Source of the DNA: Pectinatus sp.
GTDB taxonomy: Bacteria > Bacillota > Negativicutes > Selenomonadales > Selenomonadaceae
Assembly: GCA_020025075.1 (NCBI GenBank)
Contig: JAHHSR010000065.1
Coordinates: 1 to 6,778 of the forward strand
Direction of reading: 5' to 3'
DNA: 6,778 bases
Shown here: one piece after another, positions 1-6,684 of the stretch
Layout: every line of letters begins with the position of its first letter
How positions within the stretch are numbered: the first letter of the stretch is position 1
The notes under the pieces: model-generated
The model's input: only the letters and a program-made list of their open reading frames with translations
Database searches by the model: none
What the model was told of the DNA's origin: nothing
Translations under genes and position numbers: made by a program

Positions 1-69
1 CCCGCCTTCATCCCCCACCTAAGAGGTGGAGGACTTCTGGCGGTTTAAGTTAAAGAACTACAATTGAAC
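1..69 (+). mobile_element. Putative right end of an IS200/IS605-family (TnpB-type) element
   Basis: The first 43 bases fold into a two-tier hairpin. An outer 5-bp stem pairs CCGCC (2-6) with GGCGG (39-43). An inner stem pairs 11-20 with 24-33, ten positions with one C/A mismatch, closed by an AAG loop. This form, followed by GGCGGTTTAAG, resembles the subterminal palindromes of IS200/IS605 right ends, where the 3' part of the TnpB guide RNA (omega RNA) is also encoded. The inner arm closely resembles the hairpin at 6702-6725, as expected if both are ends of one family. The transposase or tnpB gene would lie outside the window to the left. The exact boundary is inferred: ATTGAAC at 63-69 also sits just before the other hairpin, so the end may be near base 69. 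Family assignment comes from structural resemblance, not from a match. Confidence 0.5.
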
Positions 70-1311
70 AACAAGCTGCAGGCTTTTCATTGGAATAAGA
101 AACTCGACCAAACAGTATTAGATACTTCTCCCTTCGTCTTACCCGATGGCTTAAAAAATCACCCCATACTGACAGATTTTACTAAATACATTGTTCCCAA
201 CGACCTCAACATTATTTATAAGCTCGTGCATTCGATACCAGCTAACGAGACGCCGACTTTTAAAAAATGCACTATCAAGCTGTGCGATGAAAAAGACCAG
301 CATTATTATTTGCGCCTTTACCTTATCATTTGCCAAAAAGATGATGATTGCGATATCTATGGCTTGATTGAAAACATCAATGACAGCATGCAAAAGAAAA
401 TACGCCTTGAACGCGATGCCCTTACAGGCGTTTATAATCGCGAAATTTTCATCCAAAAGGTCGATATACTCATTTCTAAACAGGCACTTGCTAAAGGCTT
501 TAATCATCTGCTTATCATCTGCGATGCCGACAATTTTAAAGCTGTAAATGACCGCTTAGGTCATCTCGTAGGCGACCATGTATTGCGAGGCATGGTCCAG
601 CGCCTTAAAAGCGGCTTTTGCAAGCGCGCCATTATCGGGCGCTTTGGGGGCGATGAATTTATGGTTTTCTTGCCCAATGTCAAAAATGATGCGCATCTTT
701 TAGAAAGACTTAACCTTGTCTTAAATTCTTTCCGCTCGACTTATTCAAATTCATCTATCTGCGTGCGCTTTTCTGCAAGCATGGGAATTGCCTTATACCC
801 AGAACATGGTACCGACTTTTCCACTCTTTTTGGCTGCGCTGACAAGGCACTTTACTACAGCAAAAATTCCAGCAAATCAAGCCTCACCTTCTACTGCAAG
901 GACTTGCCCCTCAACAGGTCATTTTTTTACTCATCTTCGCCAGCTGATACAGAGCAGAGCGATATATTCCGCAACCACATGCCCAATTATGTCTTCCAGA
1001 TTCTGAATCAGACCAACAATTTTGACTATATCATGAATAACATACTCTACATGTTCACCAATATAACCAAGGCGCAGCGCGCCATGCTCCTCATCTACGA
1101 TTGCCAAAAGGATGATTTCAATCTTGCTTTTGCTCATGCCACAGACTCAGCGGAGGAAAGGCAGCTGCAAAAATATATGCCCTGTGCCATAAGCCTCATT
1201 CGCCAGAGCTTTATTGATACGCAAAAGTTCGGCTATATTTCCGCCTGTGATAATGTGGACCTTTTGCCAGTTGAACAAAGAGAAGTCTTAGAAAAAATCA
1301 AAGCTGCATAA
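64..1311 (+). CDS. GGDEF diguanylate cyclase with PAS-like N-terminus and incomplete GAF domain; probably decaying
   Basis: Predicted to make cyclic di-GMP from two GTP in the cytoplasm. Residues about 8-105 look like a PAS fold. The cyclase domain (about 117-278) opens with DALTGVYNR and carries D154 (metal ligand), the FKAVNDRLGH segment and an intact GGDEF at 195-199. The RxxD inhibitory site is absent: the two key positions are C186 and A189, so product inhibition through that site is unlikely. Residues about 305-415 begin a GAF domain but stop early, and its missing last helices are encoded in the +1 frame downstream (see 1292-1417). There are no transmembrane segments. The start is doubtful: TTG at 64 has no Shine-Dalgarno sequence, a stop lies in frame at 46-48, and a transposon-like end abuts it, so the true N-terminus may have been cut off. 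The gene converges on ispG. GGDEF assignment is firm; activity and intactness are not. Confidence 0.85.
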   Translation: MNNKLQAFHWNKKLDQTVLDTSPFVLPDGLKNHPILTDFTKYIVPNDLNIIYKLVHSIPANETPTFKKCTIKLCDEKDQHYYLRLYLIICQKDDDCDIYGLIENINDSMQKKIRLERDALTGVYNREIFIQKVDILISKQALAKGFNHLLIICDADNFKAVNDRLGHLVGDHVLRGMVQRLKSGFCKRAIIGRFGGDEFMVFLPNVKNDAHLLERLNLVLNSFRSTYSNSSICVRFSASMGIALYPEHGTDFSTLFGCADKALYYSKNSSKSSLTFYCKDLPLNRSFFYSSSPADTEQSDIFRNHMPNYVFQILNQTNNFDYIMNNILYMFTNITKAQRAMLLIYDCQKDDFNLAFAHATDSAEERQLQKYMPCAISLIRQSFIDTQKFGYISACDNVDLLPVEQREVLEKIKAA

Positions 1312-1417
1312 TTTTTCCCTCTGCATGAGCTATCTGCTCGCTCAAATGCGCACCTTTCCATACCTTAATAAAGAGAAAAAAGACACTATTGAACAATTTT
1401 TTCACATTGGAACATAA
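1292..1417 (+). pseudogene. Frameshifted remainder of the GAF domain of the GGDEF gene
   Basis: After the GGDEF reading frame stops at 1309-1311, the +1 frame is open from 1292 to a TAA at 1415-1417. From 1298 it encodes 39 residues that look like the end of a GAF domain, including LCMSYLLAQMRTF and a final helix KDTIEQFFHIGT. Residues before the stop (EVLEKIKAA) and this segment together give the expected GAF order. A one-base indel in the A6 run at 1292-1297 or in TAATTTTT near 1309-1315 would join them. The +1 frame has a TAG at 1289-1291, so the shift must lie between 1292 and about 1312. Programmed frameshifting is possible but no classical -1 slippery arrangement fits. The alternative is a chance open frame, which the GAF-like content makes less likely. 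Confidence 0.6.
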
Positions 1418-1446
1418 AAAAGCACGGCAAATTGCCGTGCTTTTTT
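1416..1446. terminator. Bidirectional intrinsic terminator between the GGDEF gene and ispG
   Basis: GCACGGC (1422-1428) and GCCGTGC (1434-1440) form a perfect 7-bp GC-rich stem with loop AAATT. It is flanked by six A (1416-1421) and six T (1441-1446), so it ends transcription from either side. It lies 7 bases past the ispG stop, showing that ispG is the last gene of its operon, and it overlaps the stop of the frameshifted GGDEF tail. Confidence 0.92.
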
Positions 1447-1453
1447 ATATTAC

Positions 1454-2509
1454 TCACAGGAGTTTATCAATTTCTGTGAATAAAACTGTGACTAAGTCTT
1501 CTTCCGGAACTTTGCGGATAATTTCACCTTTTTTGAAGAGTAGCCCTTCACCGCACCCGCCGGCGATACCAATATCCGCTTCACGCGCTTCGCCGGGGCC
1601 ATTGACTACGCAGCCCATTACGGCTACCTGTAAGGGCTTTTTTATTCCTTTAAGCCGCTCTTCCACCTTAGCGGCAATCTCTGGCAGGTTGATATTACAG
1701 CGCCCGCAAGTTGGGCAAGAAACGAGAGTTGGTCCGTATTCCCGCAACCCCAGTGCCTTTAAGATTTCATTGGCGACACGCACCTCGTTGACAGGGTTAC
1801 CCGTCAGCGAAATGCGAAAAGTGTCACCAATACCCTCAGCAAGCAAGGCGCCTATGCCAACAGATGACTTTATGATACCCGTATTGACCGTGCCCGCCTC
1901 CGTTATTCCCAAATGCAGAGGATAATCGACCGTCTCGCTCATAAGGCGGTAGGCGGCAATCGTCAATGGCACATCGTGCGCTTTCAAGGAAATCTTTATG
2001 TCATAAAAATCGAGTTCTTCCAAAATATGCACATGCTCTAAAGCGCTTTCAACTAGTGCCTGCGGTGTTGCCTTGCCATATTTTTCCAAGAGGCGCTTAT
2101 CTAAAGAGCCTGCATTTACGCCAATGCGGATTGGAATGTGGCGTTTTTTGGCTGCTTCAACAACACGGCAGACATTATCTCGCCCACCAATATTGCCGGG
2201 ATTGATGCGCAAGGCGTCTATTCCCTGGTCAATGGCGCGCAGCGCCAATTTGTGGTCAAAATGAATATCTGCAACAAGCGGCACGGGCGAAGCCTCTTTT
2301 AGTGCCCCGATGGCTTCGGCCGCGCGCATATCCGGCACGGCAACGCGCACTATATCGCAGCCCGCTTCCGCCAGCTCCTTTATTTGCGCTAATGTTGCCT
2401 CTACGTCATGCGTCTTGGTATTAGTCATCGACTGTACGGAAATCGGTGCATTGCCACCAATTTTCACGTTGCCAATGCTAATCTGACGCGTCTTTTTTCT
2501 CTTTATCAC
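1454..2509 (-). CDS. ispG: 4-hydroxy-3-methylbut-2-enyl diphosphate synthase IspG (GcpE)
   Basis: Converts 2-C-methyl-erythritol 2,4-cyclodiphosphate to HMBPP, the penultimate step of the MEP isoprenoid pathway, using a [4Fe-4S] cluster in the cytoplasm. The protein has 351 residues, normal for the bacterial two-domain form. The N-terminal TIM-barrel part shows VQSMTNT, DIHFD and RINPGN. The C-terminal part holds the cluster ligands C265 and C268 (in CPTCGRC), C300 (in GCVVNGPGE) and E307, with the family's usual spacing. C271 is an extra nearby cysteine. The frame can also open at TTG 2530, which would overlap the rseP stop. GTG at 2509 is preferred because AGAGGG lies 6 bases before it and the product then begins VIKRKKTRQISIGNVKIGG, the usual IspG start. 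It is the last gene of the operon, 13 bases after rseP, and is followed by a strong terminator. proS, often next in Firmicutes, is absent. Confidence 0.97.
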   Translation of the reverse strand: MIKRKKTRQISIGNVKIGGNAPISVQSMTNTKTHDVEATLAQIKELAEAGCDIVRVAVPDMRAAEAIGALKEASPVPLVADIHFDHKLALRAIDQGIDALRINPGNIGGRDNVCRVVEAAKKRHIPIRIGVNAGSLDKRLLEKYGKATPQALVESALEHVHILEELDFYDIKISLKAHDVPLTIAAYRLMSETVDYPLHLGITEAGTVNTGIIKSSVGIGALLAEGIGDTFRISLTGNPVNEVRVANEILKALGLREYGPTLVSCPTCGRCNINLPEIAAKVEERLKGIKKPLQVAVMGCVVNGPGEAREADIGIAGGCGEGLLFKKGEIIRKVPEEDLVTVLFTEIDKLL

Positions 2510-2515
2510 AAAAAT

Positions 2516-2521
2516 CCCTCT
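2516..2521 (-). promoter_or_regulatory. Ribosome binding site of ispG
   Basis: AGAGGG on the minus strand lies 6 bases upstream of GTG 2509 and directly after the rseP stop codon (2523-2525). It falls inside the longer reading frame that starts at TTG 2530, so it decides for the shorter start. Confidence 0.75.
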
Positions 2522-2522
2522 T

Positions 2523-3566
2523 TTAGCCAATCAGCCGCGTAATATCCTGGAATGTCGCAAAAATCATCAAAAGAAGCAAAAGGCTCATGCCCACATACTG
2601 CGAGCGACGCACCATCTTCGGGCTTAGGGGCTTGCCGCGCAATGCCTCTATGCACAAGGTGAAGAAATGGCCACCATCTAAAGCCGGCACGGGCAAAAGA
2701 TTAATAATGCCAAGGTTAACGCTCAGCAAAATCGTAATGTTCAAAAGTGGCAAAAGTCCCATTTCCGCCGCCTGGCCGATAACCGTAACGACGCCGATTG
2801 GCCCTGCTATTTGGGCGTGGGCGGCACCAAAAATCATCTTTATGAGCGTATCAACCATCATATGAACGATGAAAAAGAGCTGCTTTGCCGCTAAGTACCA
2901 TGCGGTAAAAAAGCCTACCGGCTGACTTTTAAAGGCTTCTGTAACGCCGCAAAGCGCATGACCCGCCTTAGAGTCATATTCAGGAATCATCAAGGTCTGA
3001 TGCAGGGCACCATCTCTTTTATAAGTTACCTTCAATACCTTGCCGCCAGAATCGCGAACAGTTGCAGCAAATTCATTCCAAGTGCTGATATCTTTCCCAT
3101 CCAGGGCCACAACCGTATCACCGGAACGAAGGCCGGCCTGATAAGCGGGCTTATTCACGACCACCTGCCCAAAAGTTGCCGTCTCAATGGGCGTCTGAAT
3201 CCCGCGCCACAAAAATACGCCAACCAAAAGCACGTAGGCAAGCAAAATATTCATCATTGCGCCGGCAACAATGACAATCATGCGTTGCCAAACGGATTTT
3301 TTGCTATAAGCGCGTGCGCCGGCTCCTTCATCATCATCGCTTTCCATGCCGGCTATCTTATTATAGCCACCAAGCGGGATGAGGCGCAGCGAATAATAAG
3401 TCTCTCCCTTTTGAAAGCCGAAAAGCTTCGTACCAAAGCCAATTGCAAATTCATCGACGCGCATTCCCGTCATCTTTGCCGTAATAAAGTGGCCAAACTC
3501 GTGCACCAATACCAAAAGGCCAAAGACAACGATGACAGCAATTCCCATTATAAGCTCATTTCCCAA
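2523..3566 (-). CDS. rseP: Intramembrane site-2 metalloprotease RseP (M50 family)
   Basis: Zinc protease that cuts transmembrane segments such as anti-sigma factors or remnant signal peptides within the inner membrane. The 347-residue protein begins with a hydrophobic helix carrying the zinc motif HEFGH (22-26). A second membrane segment lies near 94-120. One PDZ domain follows (about 130-195). Then come a helix near 217-245 and the conserved NLLPVPALDGG (289-299), whose aspartate D297 is the third zinc ligand, and a last helix near 325-340. One PDZ is the usual Gram-positive layout; E. coli RseP has two. The start is TTG at 3566, supported by GGAGG at 3575-3579 with an 8-base spacer; ATG 3548 would sit too far from it. 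It follows dxr by 17 bases. The substrate is unknown, since no sigma or anti-sigma gene is nearby. Confidence 0.95.
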   Translation of the reverse strand: MGNELIMGIAVIVVFGLLVLVHEFGHFITAKMTGMRVDEFAIGFGTKLFGFQKGETYYSLRLIPLGGYNKIAGMESDDDEGAGARAYSKKSVWQRMIVIVAGAMMNILLAYVLLVGVFLWRGIQTPIETATFGQVVVNKPAYQAGLRSGDTVVALDGKDISTWNEFAATVRDSGGKVLKVTYKRDGALHQTLMIPEYDSKAGHALCGVTEAFKSQPVGFFTAWYLAAKQLFFIVHMMVDTLIKMIFGAAHAQIAGPIGVVTVIGQAAEMGLLPLLNITILLSVNLGIINLLPVPALDGGHFFTLCIEALRGKPLSPKMVRRSQYVGMSLLLLLMIFATFQDITRLIG

Positions 3567-3574
3567 AAGATTAT

Positions 3575-3579
3575 CCTCC
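3575..3579 (-). promoter_or_regulatory. Ribosome binding site of rseP
   Basis: A full GGAGG on the minus strand, 8 bases before the TTG at 3566. It supports a rare TTG start over the in-frame ATG six codons later. Confidence 0.75.
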
Positions 3580-3583
3580 GTAT

Positions 3584-4735
3584 TTATATATCAGCAGCCA
3601 CTTGCTGCGCCAAAGCGCGCGCCTTAAAATCACATTCTTGCAATACCTCGAGAGAAGTTGCCGCCTCGCTCTGGTGATTTTCAAGTACCGCTTCAATTAT
3701 CTTGTAAATATCTAAAAAACCTATCTTTCCTGCCAAAAATGCGGCGACCGCCACTTCGTTGGCAGCATTTAAGGCGCAAGGCGCCGTGCCGCCCTGCCGG
3801 CCAGCTGCATAAGCCAAATCTATACCGCGAAATGTTTCAAAATCTGGCTTTTCAAAAGTCAGATTGGGAATCTGCCAAAAATCAAGTTTAGGAACTGAAA
3901 GGGGCAAGCGCTGCGGATAATTAAGCGCATATTGTATGGGAAGACGCATATCAGGCGTACCAAGCTGAGCAATAACGCTGCCGTCAACGTATTCGACGAG
4001 CGAATGAACAATGCTCTGCGGATGAACTACCGTCTGAATTTTTTCATAAGGCATATCATAAAGCCAATGCGCCTCGATAACTTCAAGACCCTTATTGACA
4101 AGACTAGCGCTATCAATTGTAATCTTCTTGCCCATTGACCACGTAGGATGATTCATGCATTTATCAACAGTAACTGCTGCCAGCTGTTCCTTTTTCATGC
4201 CGCGCAAAGGACCACCTGAAGCCGTCAAGATAAGCTTTTTGACGCTTTTTTTATCATTGCCTTGCAGGCACTGATAAATTGCTCCATGCTCGCTGTCAAC
4301 AGGCAAAATGGCCACGTTTTTCTCTGCTGCCCTCTGCATGACGAGCTCACCTGCAGCGACGAGCGTCTCTTTATTGGCAAGGGCAATATCTTTCCCCGCT
4401 TCAATTGCCGCCAAAGTTGGCTCAAGGCCAGCAAAGCCCGTAAGCGAGGTTACAACCATATCCACCTCGCTATAAGAAGCGATTGCCAATAAGCCTTCTT
4501 TACCGGACAAGATTTTTGTTGCCCCGTGATACTCGCTCATGAGTTCTCTTGCCGCCTCGCTATCATATAAAACGGCAATATGCGGCTTAAATTCTTCAAT
4601 CTGCTCTTTTAAGACATGGACATTATTGTATGCGGCAAGCGCTCGCACTGAAAATAAATCGCCATGCTCGCGCACGACGTCGAGCGTCTGGCGGCCAATA
4701 GAACCCGTCGAACCTAAAATAGAAATTCTCTTCAT
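3584..4735 (-). CDS. dxr: 1-deoxy-D-xylulose 5-phosphate reductoisomerase (DXR, IspC)
   Basis: Rearranges and reduces DXP to 2-C-methyl-D-erythritol 4-phosphate with NADPH and a divalent metal, the committed step of the MEP pathway and the target of fosmidomycin. The 383-residue length is normal. Residues 8-14 (GSTGSIG) bind the NADPH phosphates, and ANKETL (120-125) is the conserved cofactor-side motif. Metal ligands are D147 and E149 (in PVDSEHGAIYQCL) and E218 (in NKGLE). H196 and the active-site loop HPTWSMGKK (196-204) are intact, as are ASGGP (172-176) and VHPQSIVHS (237-245). ATG 4735 has TGGAG at 4743-4747, 7 bases upstream. The gap to cdsA is 12 bases. With ispG it gives this operon two of the seven MEP enzymes, which feed UppS in the same transcript. 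Confidence 0.98.
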   Translation of the reverse strand: MKRISILGSTGSIGRQTLDVVREHGDLFSVRALAAYNNVHVLKEQIEEFKPHIAVLYDSEAARELMSEYHGATKILSGKEGLLAIASYSEVDMVVTSLTGFAGLEPTLAAIEAGKDIALANKETLVAAGELVMQRAAEKNVAILPVDSEHGAIYQCLQGNDKKSVKKLILTASGGPLRGMKKEQLAAVTVDKCMNHPTWSMGKKITIDSASLVNKGLEVIEAHWLYDMPYEKIQTVVHPQSIVHSLVEYVDGSVIAQLGTPDMRLPIQYALNYPQRLPLSVPKLDFWQIPNLTFEKPDFETFRGIDLAYAAGRQGGTAPCALNAANEVAVAAFLAGKIGFLDIYKIIEAVLENHQSEAATSLEVLQECDFKARALAQQVAADI

Positions 4736-4747
4736 AGTTTTTCTCCA

Positions 4748-5602
4748 CTAAATAGCGTTGATATGCTTGAGATAAACAAGATACATCAAACAAAAATAAT
4801 AGACAAGCGGTGCCGTAAAAAGCAAGCTGTCAAAGCGGTCTAAAACGCCGCCATGGCCCGGTATCAAATTACCCGAGTCCTTAATGCCGGTATAGCGCTT
4901 GATAACTGACTCTACAAGGTCGCCAAACGTGCCCAAAATAGCTATCAAGGCCCCCAATAAAGGTAAAGGCAGCTGCGGCAAGCCAAAATAAATTCCCAAG
5001 AGCCATACCGTGGCAACTGTCCCCAGGATACCGCCAGCCAAACCTTCTATTGTTTTTTTAGGGCTGATTTCAGGGCAAAGCTTTCTTTTCCCCAAAAATG
5101 AACCGGCAAGGTAGGCAAATGTATCGCTTGCCCATGTTCCTGCCAAGGCTAGCCAGACAAATGCACAGCCTAAAGAAAGCCCGTGCAACCCTCCTAACTG
5201 CATGGAAAAGCCGAGACGCAAATGGACGATGTAGTAAAAACCTCCTCCAAGATAAAATATCCCCGCTAAAGCGGTAAAAGCATCTGTCGGTGCAAAATGG
5301 TCATGACTTACAACCATTTTGATGAGCACATAAGCTGTAACCAGCGTGGCAACATGCCTAAAAATATCCGCATTAAGCGAAAAAGCACTTGCCAGCGGAT
5401 AGCTGAGCACAAGGGCCAAAATGCTCAATGCCCCGCCAAAAAAAGGCAGCTTGATGTCTTTTTGAGAAAAGGCGCGCACAAATTCATACCAGCCAATTAC
5501 GGCCAAGACAGCTGCCGCAAAGGCAAAATAAACGCCCCCCGCCATAATGATGAAAAAGGCCAGCACCATGCCAATGCCGCCCGAAACAATTCTCTTTCCC
5601 AT
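4748..5602 (-). CDS. cdsA: Phosphatidate cytidylyltransferase CdsA (CDP-diacylglycerol synthase)
   Basis: Integral membrane enzyme that makes CDP-diacylglycerol from phosphatidic acid and CTP, the branch point for bacterial phospholipids. The 284-residue protein is largely hydrophobic, with roughly eight membrane segments. The family motifs lie in the C-terminal half: SDTFAY (159-164), GKRKLCPEISPKKTIEG (171-187), GDLVES (227-232) and the signature KRYTGIKDSGNLIPGHGG (235-252) ending in LDRFDS, which carries the conserved metal-binding acidic residues. ATG 5602 has AAAGG with a 5-base spacer. It follows uppS by 16 bases and precedes dxr by 12, so the genes are clearly co-transcribed and possibly translationally coupled. 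Nothing suggests damage. Confidence 0.97.
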   Translation of the reverse strand: MGKRIVSGGIGMVLAFFIIMAGGVYFAFAAAVLAVIGWYEFVRAFSQKDIKLPFFGGALSILALVLSYPLASAFSLNADIFRHVATLVTAYVLIKMVVSHDHFAPTDAFTALAGIFYLGGGFYYIVHLRLGFSMQLGGLHGLSLGCAFVWLALAGTWASDTFAYLAGSFLGKRKLCPEISPKKTIEGLAGGILGTVATVWLLGIYFGLPQLPLPLLGALIAILGTFGDLVESVIKRYTGIKDSGNLIPGHGGVLDRFDSLLFTAPLVYYFCLMYLVYLKHINAI

Positions 5603-5618
5603 AATATCCTTTCCGCAT

Positions 5619-6374
5619 CTATTTCAGGCCGCCAAAACGGCGGTCGCGATTTGCATAATCCATTAAAACTGAGGCAAGGTCCTCCTCCGTAAAAGAAGGC
5701 CAGCATTTTTCGACAAAGCTAAGCTCTGCATAGGCTGCCTGCCATAAAAGGAAGTTGCTGATGCGCTCATCGCCTCCCGTACGCAGCAAAAGGTCTATAT
5801 CCGGCTGGCTAGCCGTATAAAAAAACTCACTAAACTGAGCTTCGCTCATAGCCTGCTGCTGCTCTTTCGAAAGCAGGACTAGTTTCTTTGCGGCACGCAA
5901 AATCTCAGCGCGCCCGCCATAATTTACGGCTACATTGAGATTAAGCCCGGTATTATGACACGTCTTTTGCTCTGCCGCTTTAATCTTTTGCTGCAATAGA
6001 TGAGACAATTCCTCTACTGCGCCGATAAAGCGCAGGCGCACATTATTTTTATGCATTTCCTCCACCTCAGAATCAAGATAGTGAGAAAAAAGGCGCATCA
6101 AAAAATCGACTTCATCCTGCGGCCTTTTCCAATTCTCTGTTGAAAAGGCATAAACCGTCAAGTACTGTATATGAATTGAGGAAGCATAGCGCACAATATT
6201 GCGCAGCGCATCGACGCCTTTCTTATGGCCGGCCGTGCGGGGCAAGCCACGCTTTTGCGCCCAGCGGCCATTGCCGTCCATGATTATAGCGATGTGCTGC
6301 GGCAAGCGCTTCTCATCAAGCTGCACGGCCTCATTTTCAGAAGCTTTCTTATTCCTCAAAAAACTCTTCCACAT
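5619..6374 (-). CDS. uppS: Undecaprenyl diphosphate synthase UppS (cis-prenyltransferase)
   Basis: Adds eight isopentenyl units in cis to farnesyl diphosphate to make C55 undecaprenyl diphosphate, the lipid carrier for peptidoglycan and other surface polymers. It acts at the cytoplasmic face of the membrane. The 251-residue protein carries all five conserved regions: HIAIIMDGNGRWAQ with catalytic D33, the GH pair at 49-50, FSTENWKRP (77-85), NVAVNYGGR (147-155) and the diphosphate-binding RTGGDERISNFLLWQ (198-212) with the following E217. ATG 6374 has GGAAGG at 6383-6388 with an 8-base spacer. It is the first gene of the operon inside this window. pyrH and frr, the usual genes just upstream in Firmicutes, are not present within the 400 bases before it, so the operon probably has its own promoter there. 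Confidence 0.98.
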   Translation of the reverse strand: MWKSFLRNKKASENEAVQLDEKRLPQHIAIIMDGNGRWAQKRGLPRTAGHKKGVDALRNIVRYASSIHIQYLTVYAFSTENWKRPQDEVDFLMRLFSHYLDSEVEEMHKNNVRLRFIGAVEELSHLLQQKIKAAEQKTCHNTGLNLNVAVNYGGRAEILRAAKKLVLLSKEQQQAMSEAQFSEFFYTASQPDIDLLLRTGGDERISNFLLWQAAYAELSFVEKCWPSFTEEDLASVLMDYANRDRRFGGLK

Positions 6375-6466
6375 AAAATTTACCTTCCTGATTAGTCACT
6401 ACCAGTTAAAATACTGGCTCATGAAGCTTCAAAAAGCTCTTCACAAATTCCTAGATGAAATGGCTT

Positions 6467-6496
6467 TTTATCATCGCTTCTAACCCAAAATATCAA
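6467..6496 (-). promoter_or_regulatory. Candidate sigma-70-type promoter of the uppS operon
   Basis: On the minus strand, TTGATA (6491-6496, five of six matches to TTGACA) is followed after 18 bases by GATAAA (6467-6472, four of six matches to TATAAT). Transcription would start near 6460 and give a leader of about 85 bases before uppS, containing two short hairpins. The spacing is acceptable but the -10 box is weak, so this is a prediction by eye. Confidence 0.35.
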
Positions 6497-6522
6497 TCCG
6501 CTTACCTGTCCATTACCGCAAT

Positions 6523-6542
6523 TGTCAAATGGGAACCCATTT
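6523..6542 (-). promoter_or_regulatory. 16-base palindrome overlapping a perfect -35-like box
   Basis: AAATGGGAACCCATTT (6527-6542) is a perfect inverted repeat with 7-base arms and a 2-base centre, the size of a dimeric repressor site. A minus-strand TTGACA at 6523-6528 overlaps its edge, but no good -10 box follows at 16-18 bases. It may be an operator upstream of the candidate uppS promoter. No regulator family was recognised from the motif. Confidence 0.35.
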
Positions 6543-6654
6543 CAGGCGACTAATTCTTTTCTAATTTAAGCAGTACGCCTTTAGCAAATGTTCTTGCGTG
6601 CGCTAAAAAATCAAAGCGCTGCCCTTACAAGCCTAAACTGCTTTTCATATTTAC

Positions 6655-6684
6655 AGCATTTTGCCCTCCAAGCAAAATAATGCT
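6655..6684. repeat. Bulged inverted repeat upstream of uppS
   Basis: AGCATTTTGC (6655-6664) pairs with GCAAA (6672-6676) and ATGCT (6680-6684), ten base pairs with a 3-base bulge at 6677-6679. The loop is CCTCCAA, which is TTGGAGG on the minus strand. No T-run follows, so it is not a standard terminator. It lies 10 bases before the transposon-like end and could be host sequence next to the insertion point. Confidence 0.4.

Noticed and set aside
64..1394. Recurring TTGAAC hexamer on the plus strand (64, 1271, 1389 and 6695)
   Set aside because: Two copies sit beside the transposon-like ends and may matter, but four copies in 6.8 kb is not far above chance, so the internal ones are not called insertion sites.
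1389..1925. Plus-strand open frame of 178 codons
   Set aside because: Antisense to the well-supported ispG, with no family features and serine/proline-rich shadow composition.
2958..3677. Plus-strand open frame of 239 codons
   Set aside because: It mirrors rseP and the end of dxr. The protein has no recognisable domain, and the minus-strand genes carry complete catalytic motifs.
5297..5692. Plus-strand open frame of 131 codons
   Set aside because: Antisense shadow of cdsA and the uppS end, with no Shine-Dalgarno sequence or domain.
6199..6483. Plus-strand open frame of 94 codons ending in MKLQKALHKFLDEMAFYHRF
   Set aside because: Most of it is antisense to uppS. The tail beyond uppS looks protein-like, but there is no ribosome binding site and the region reads as spacer on both strands.
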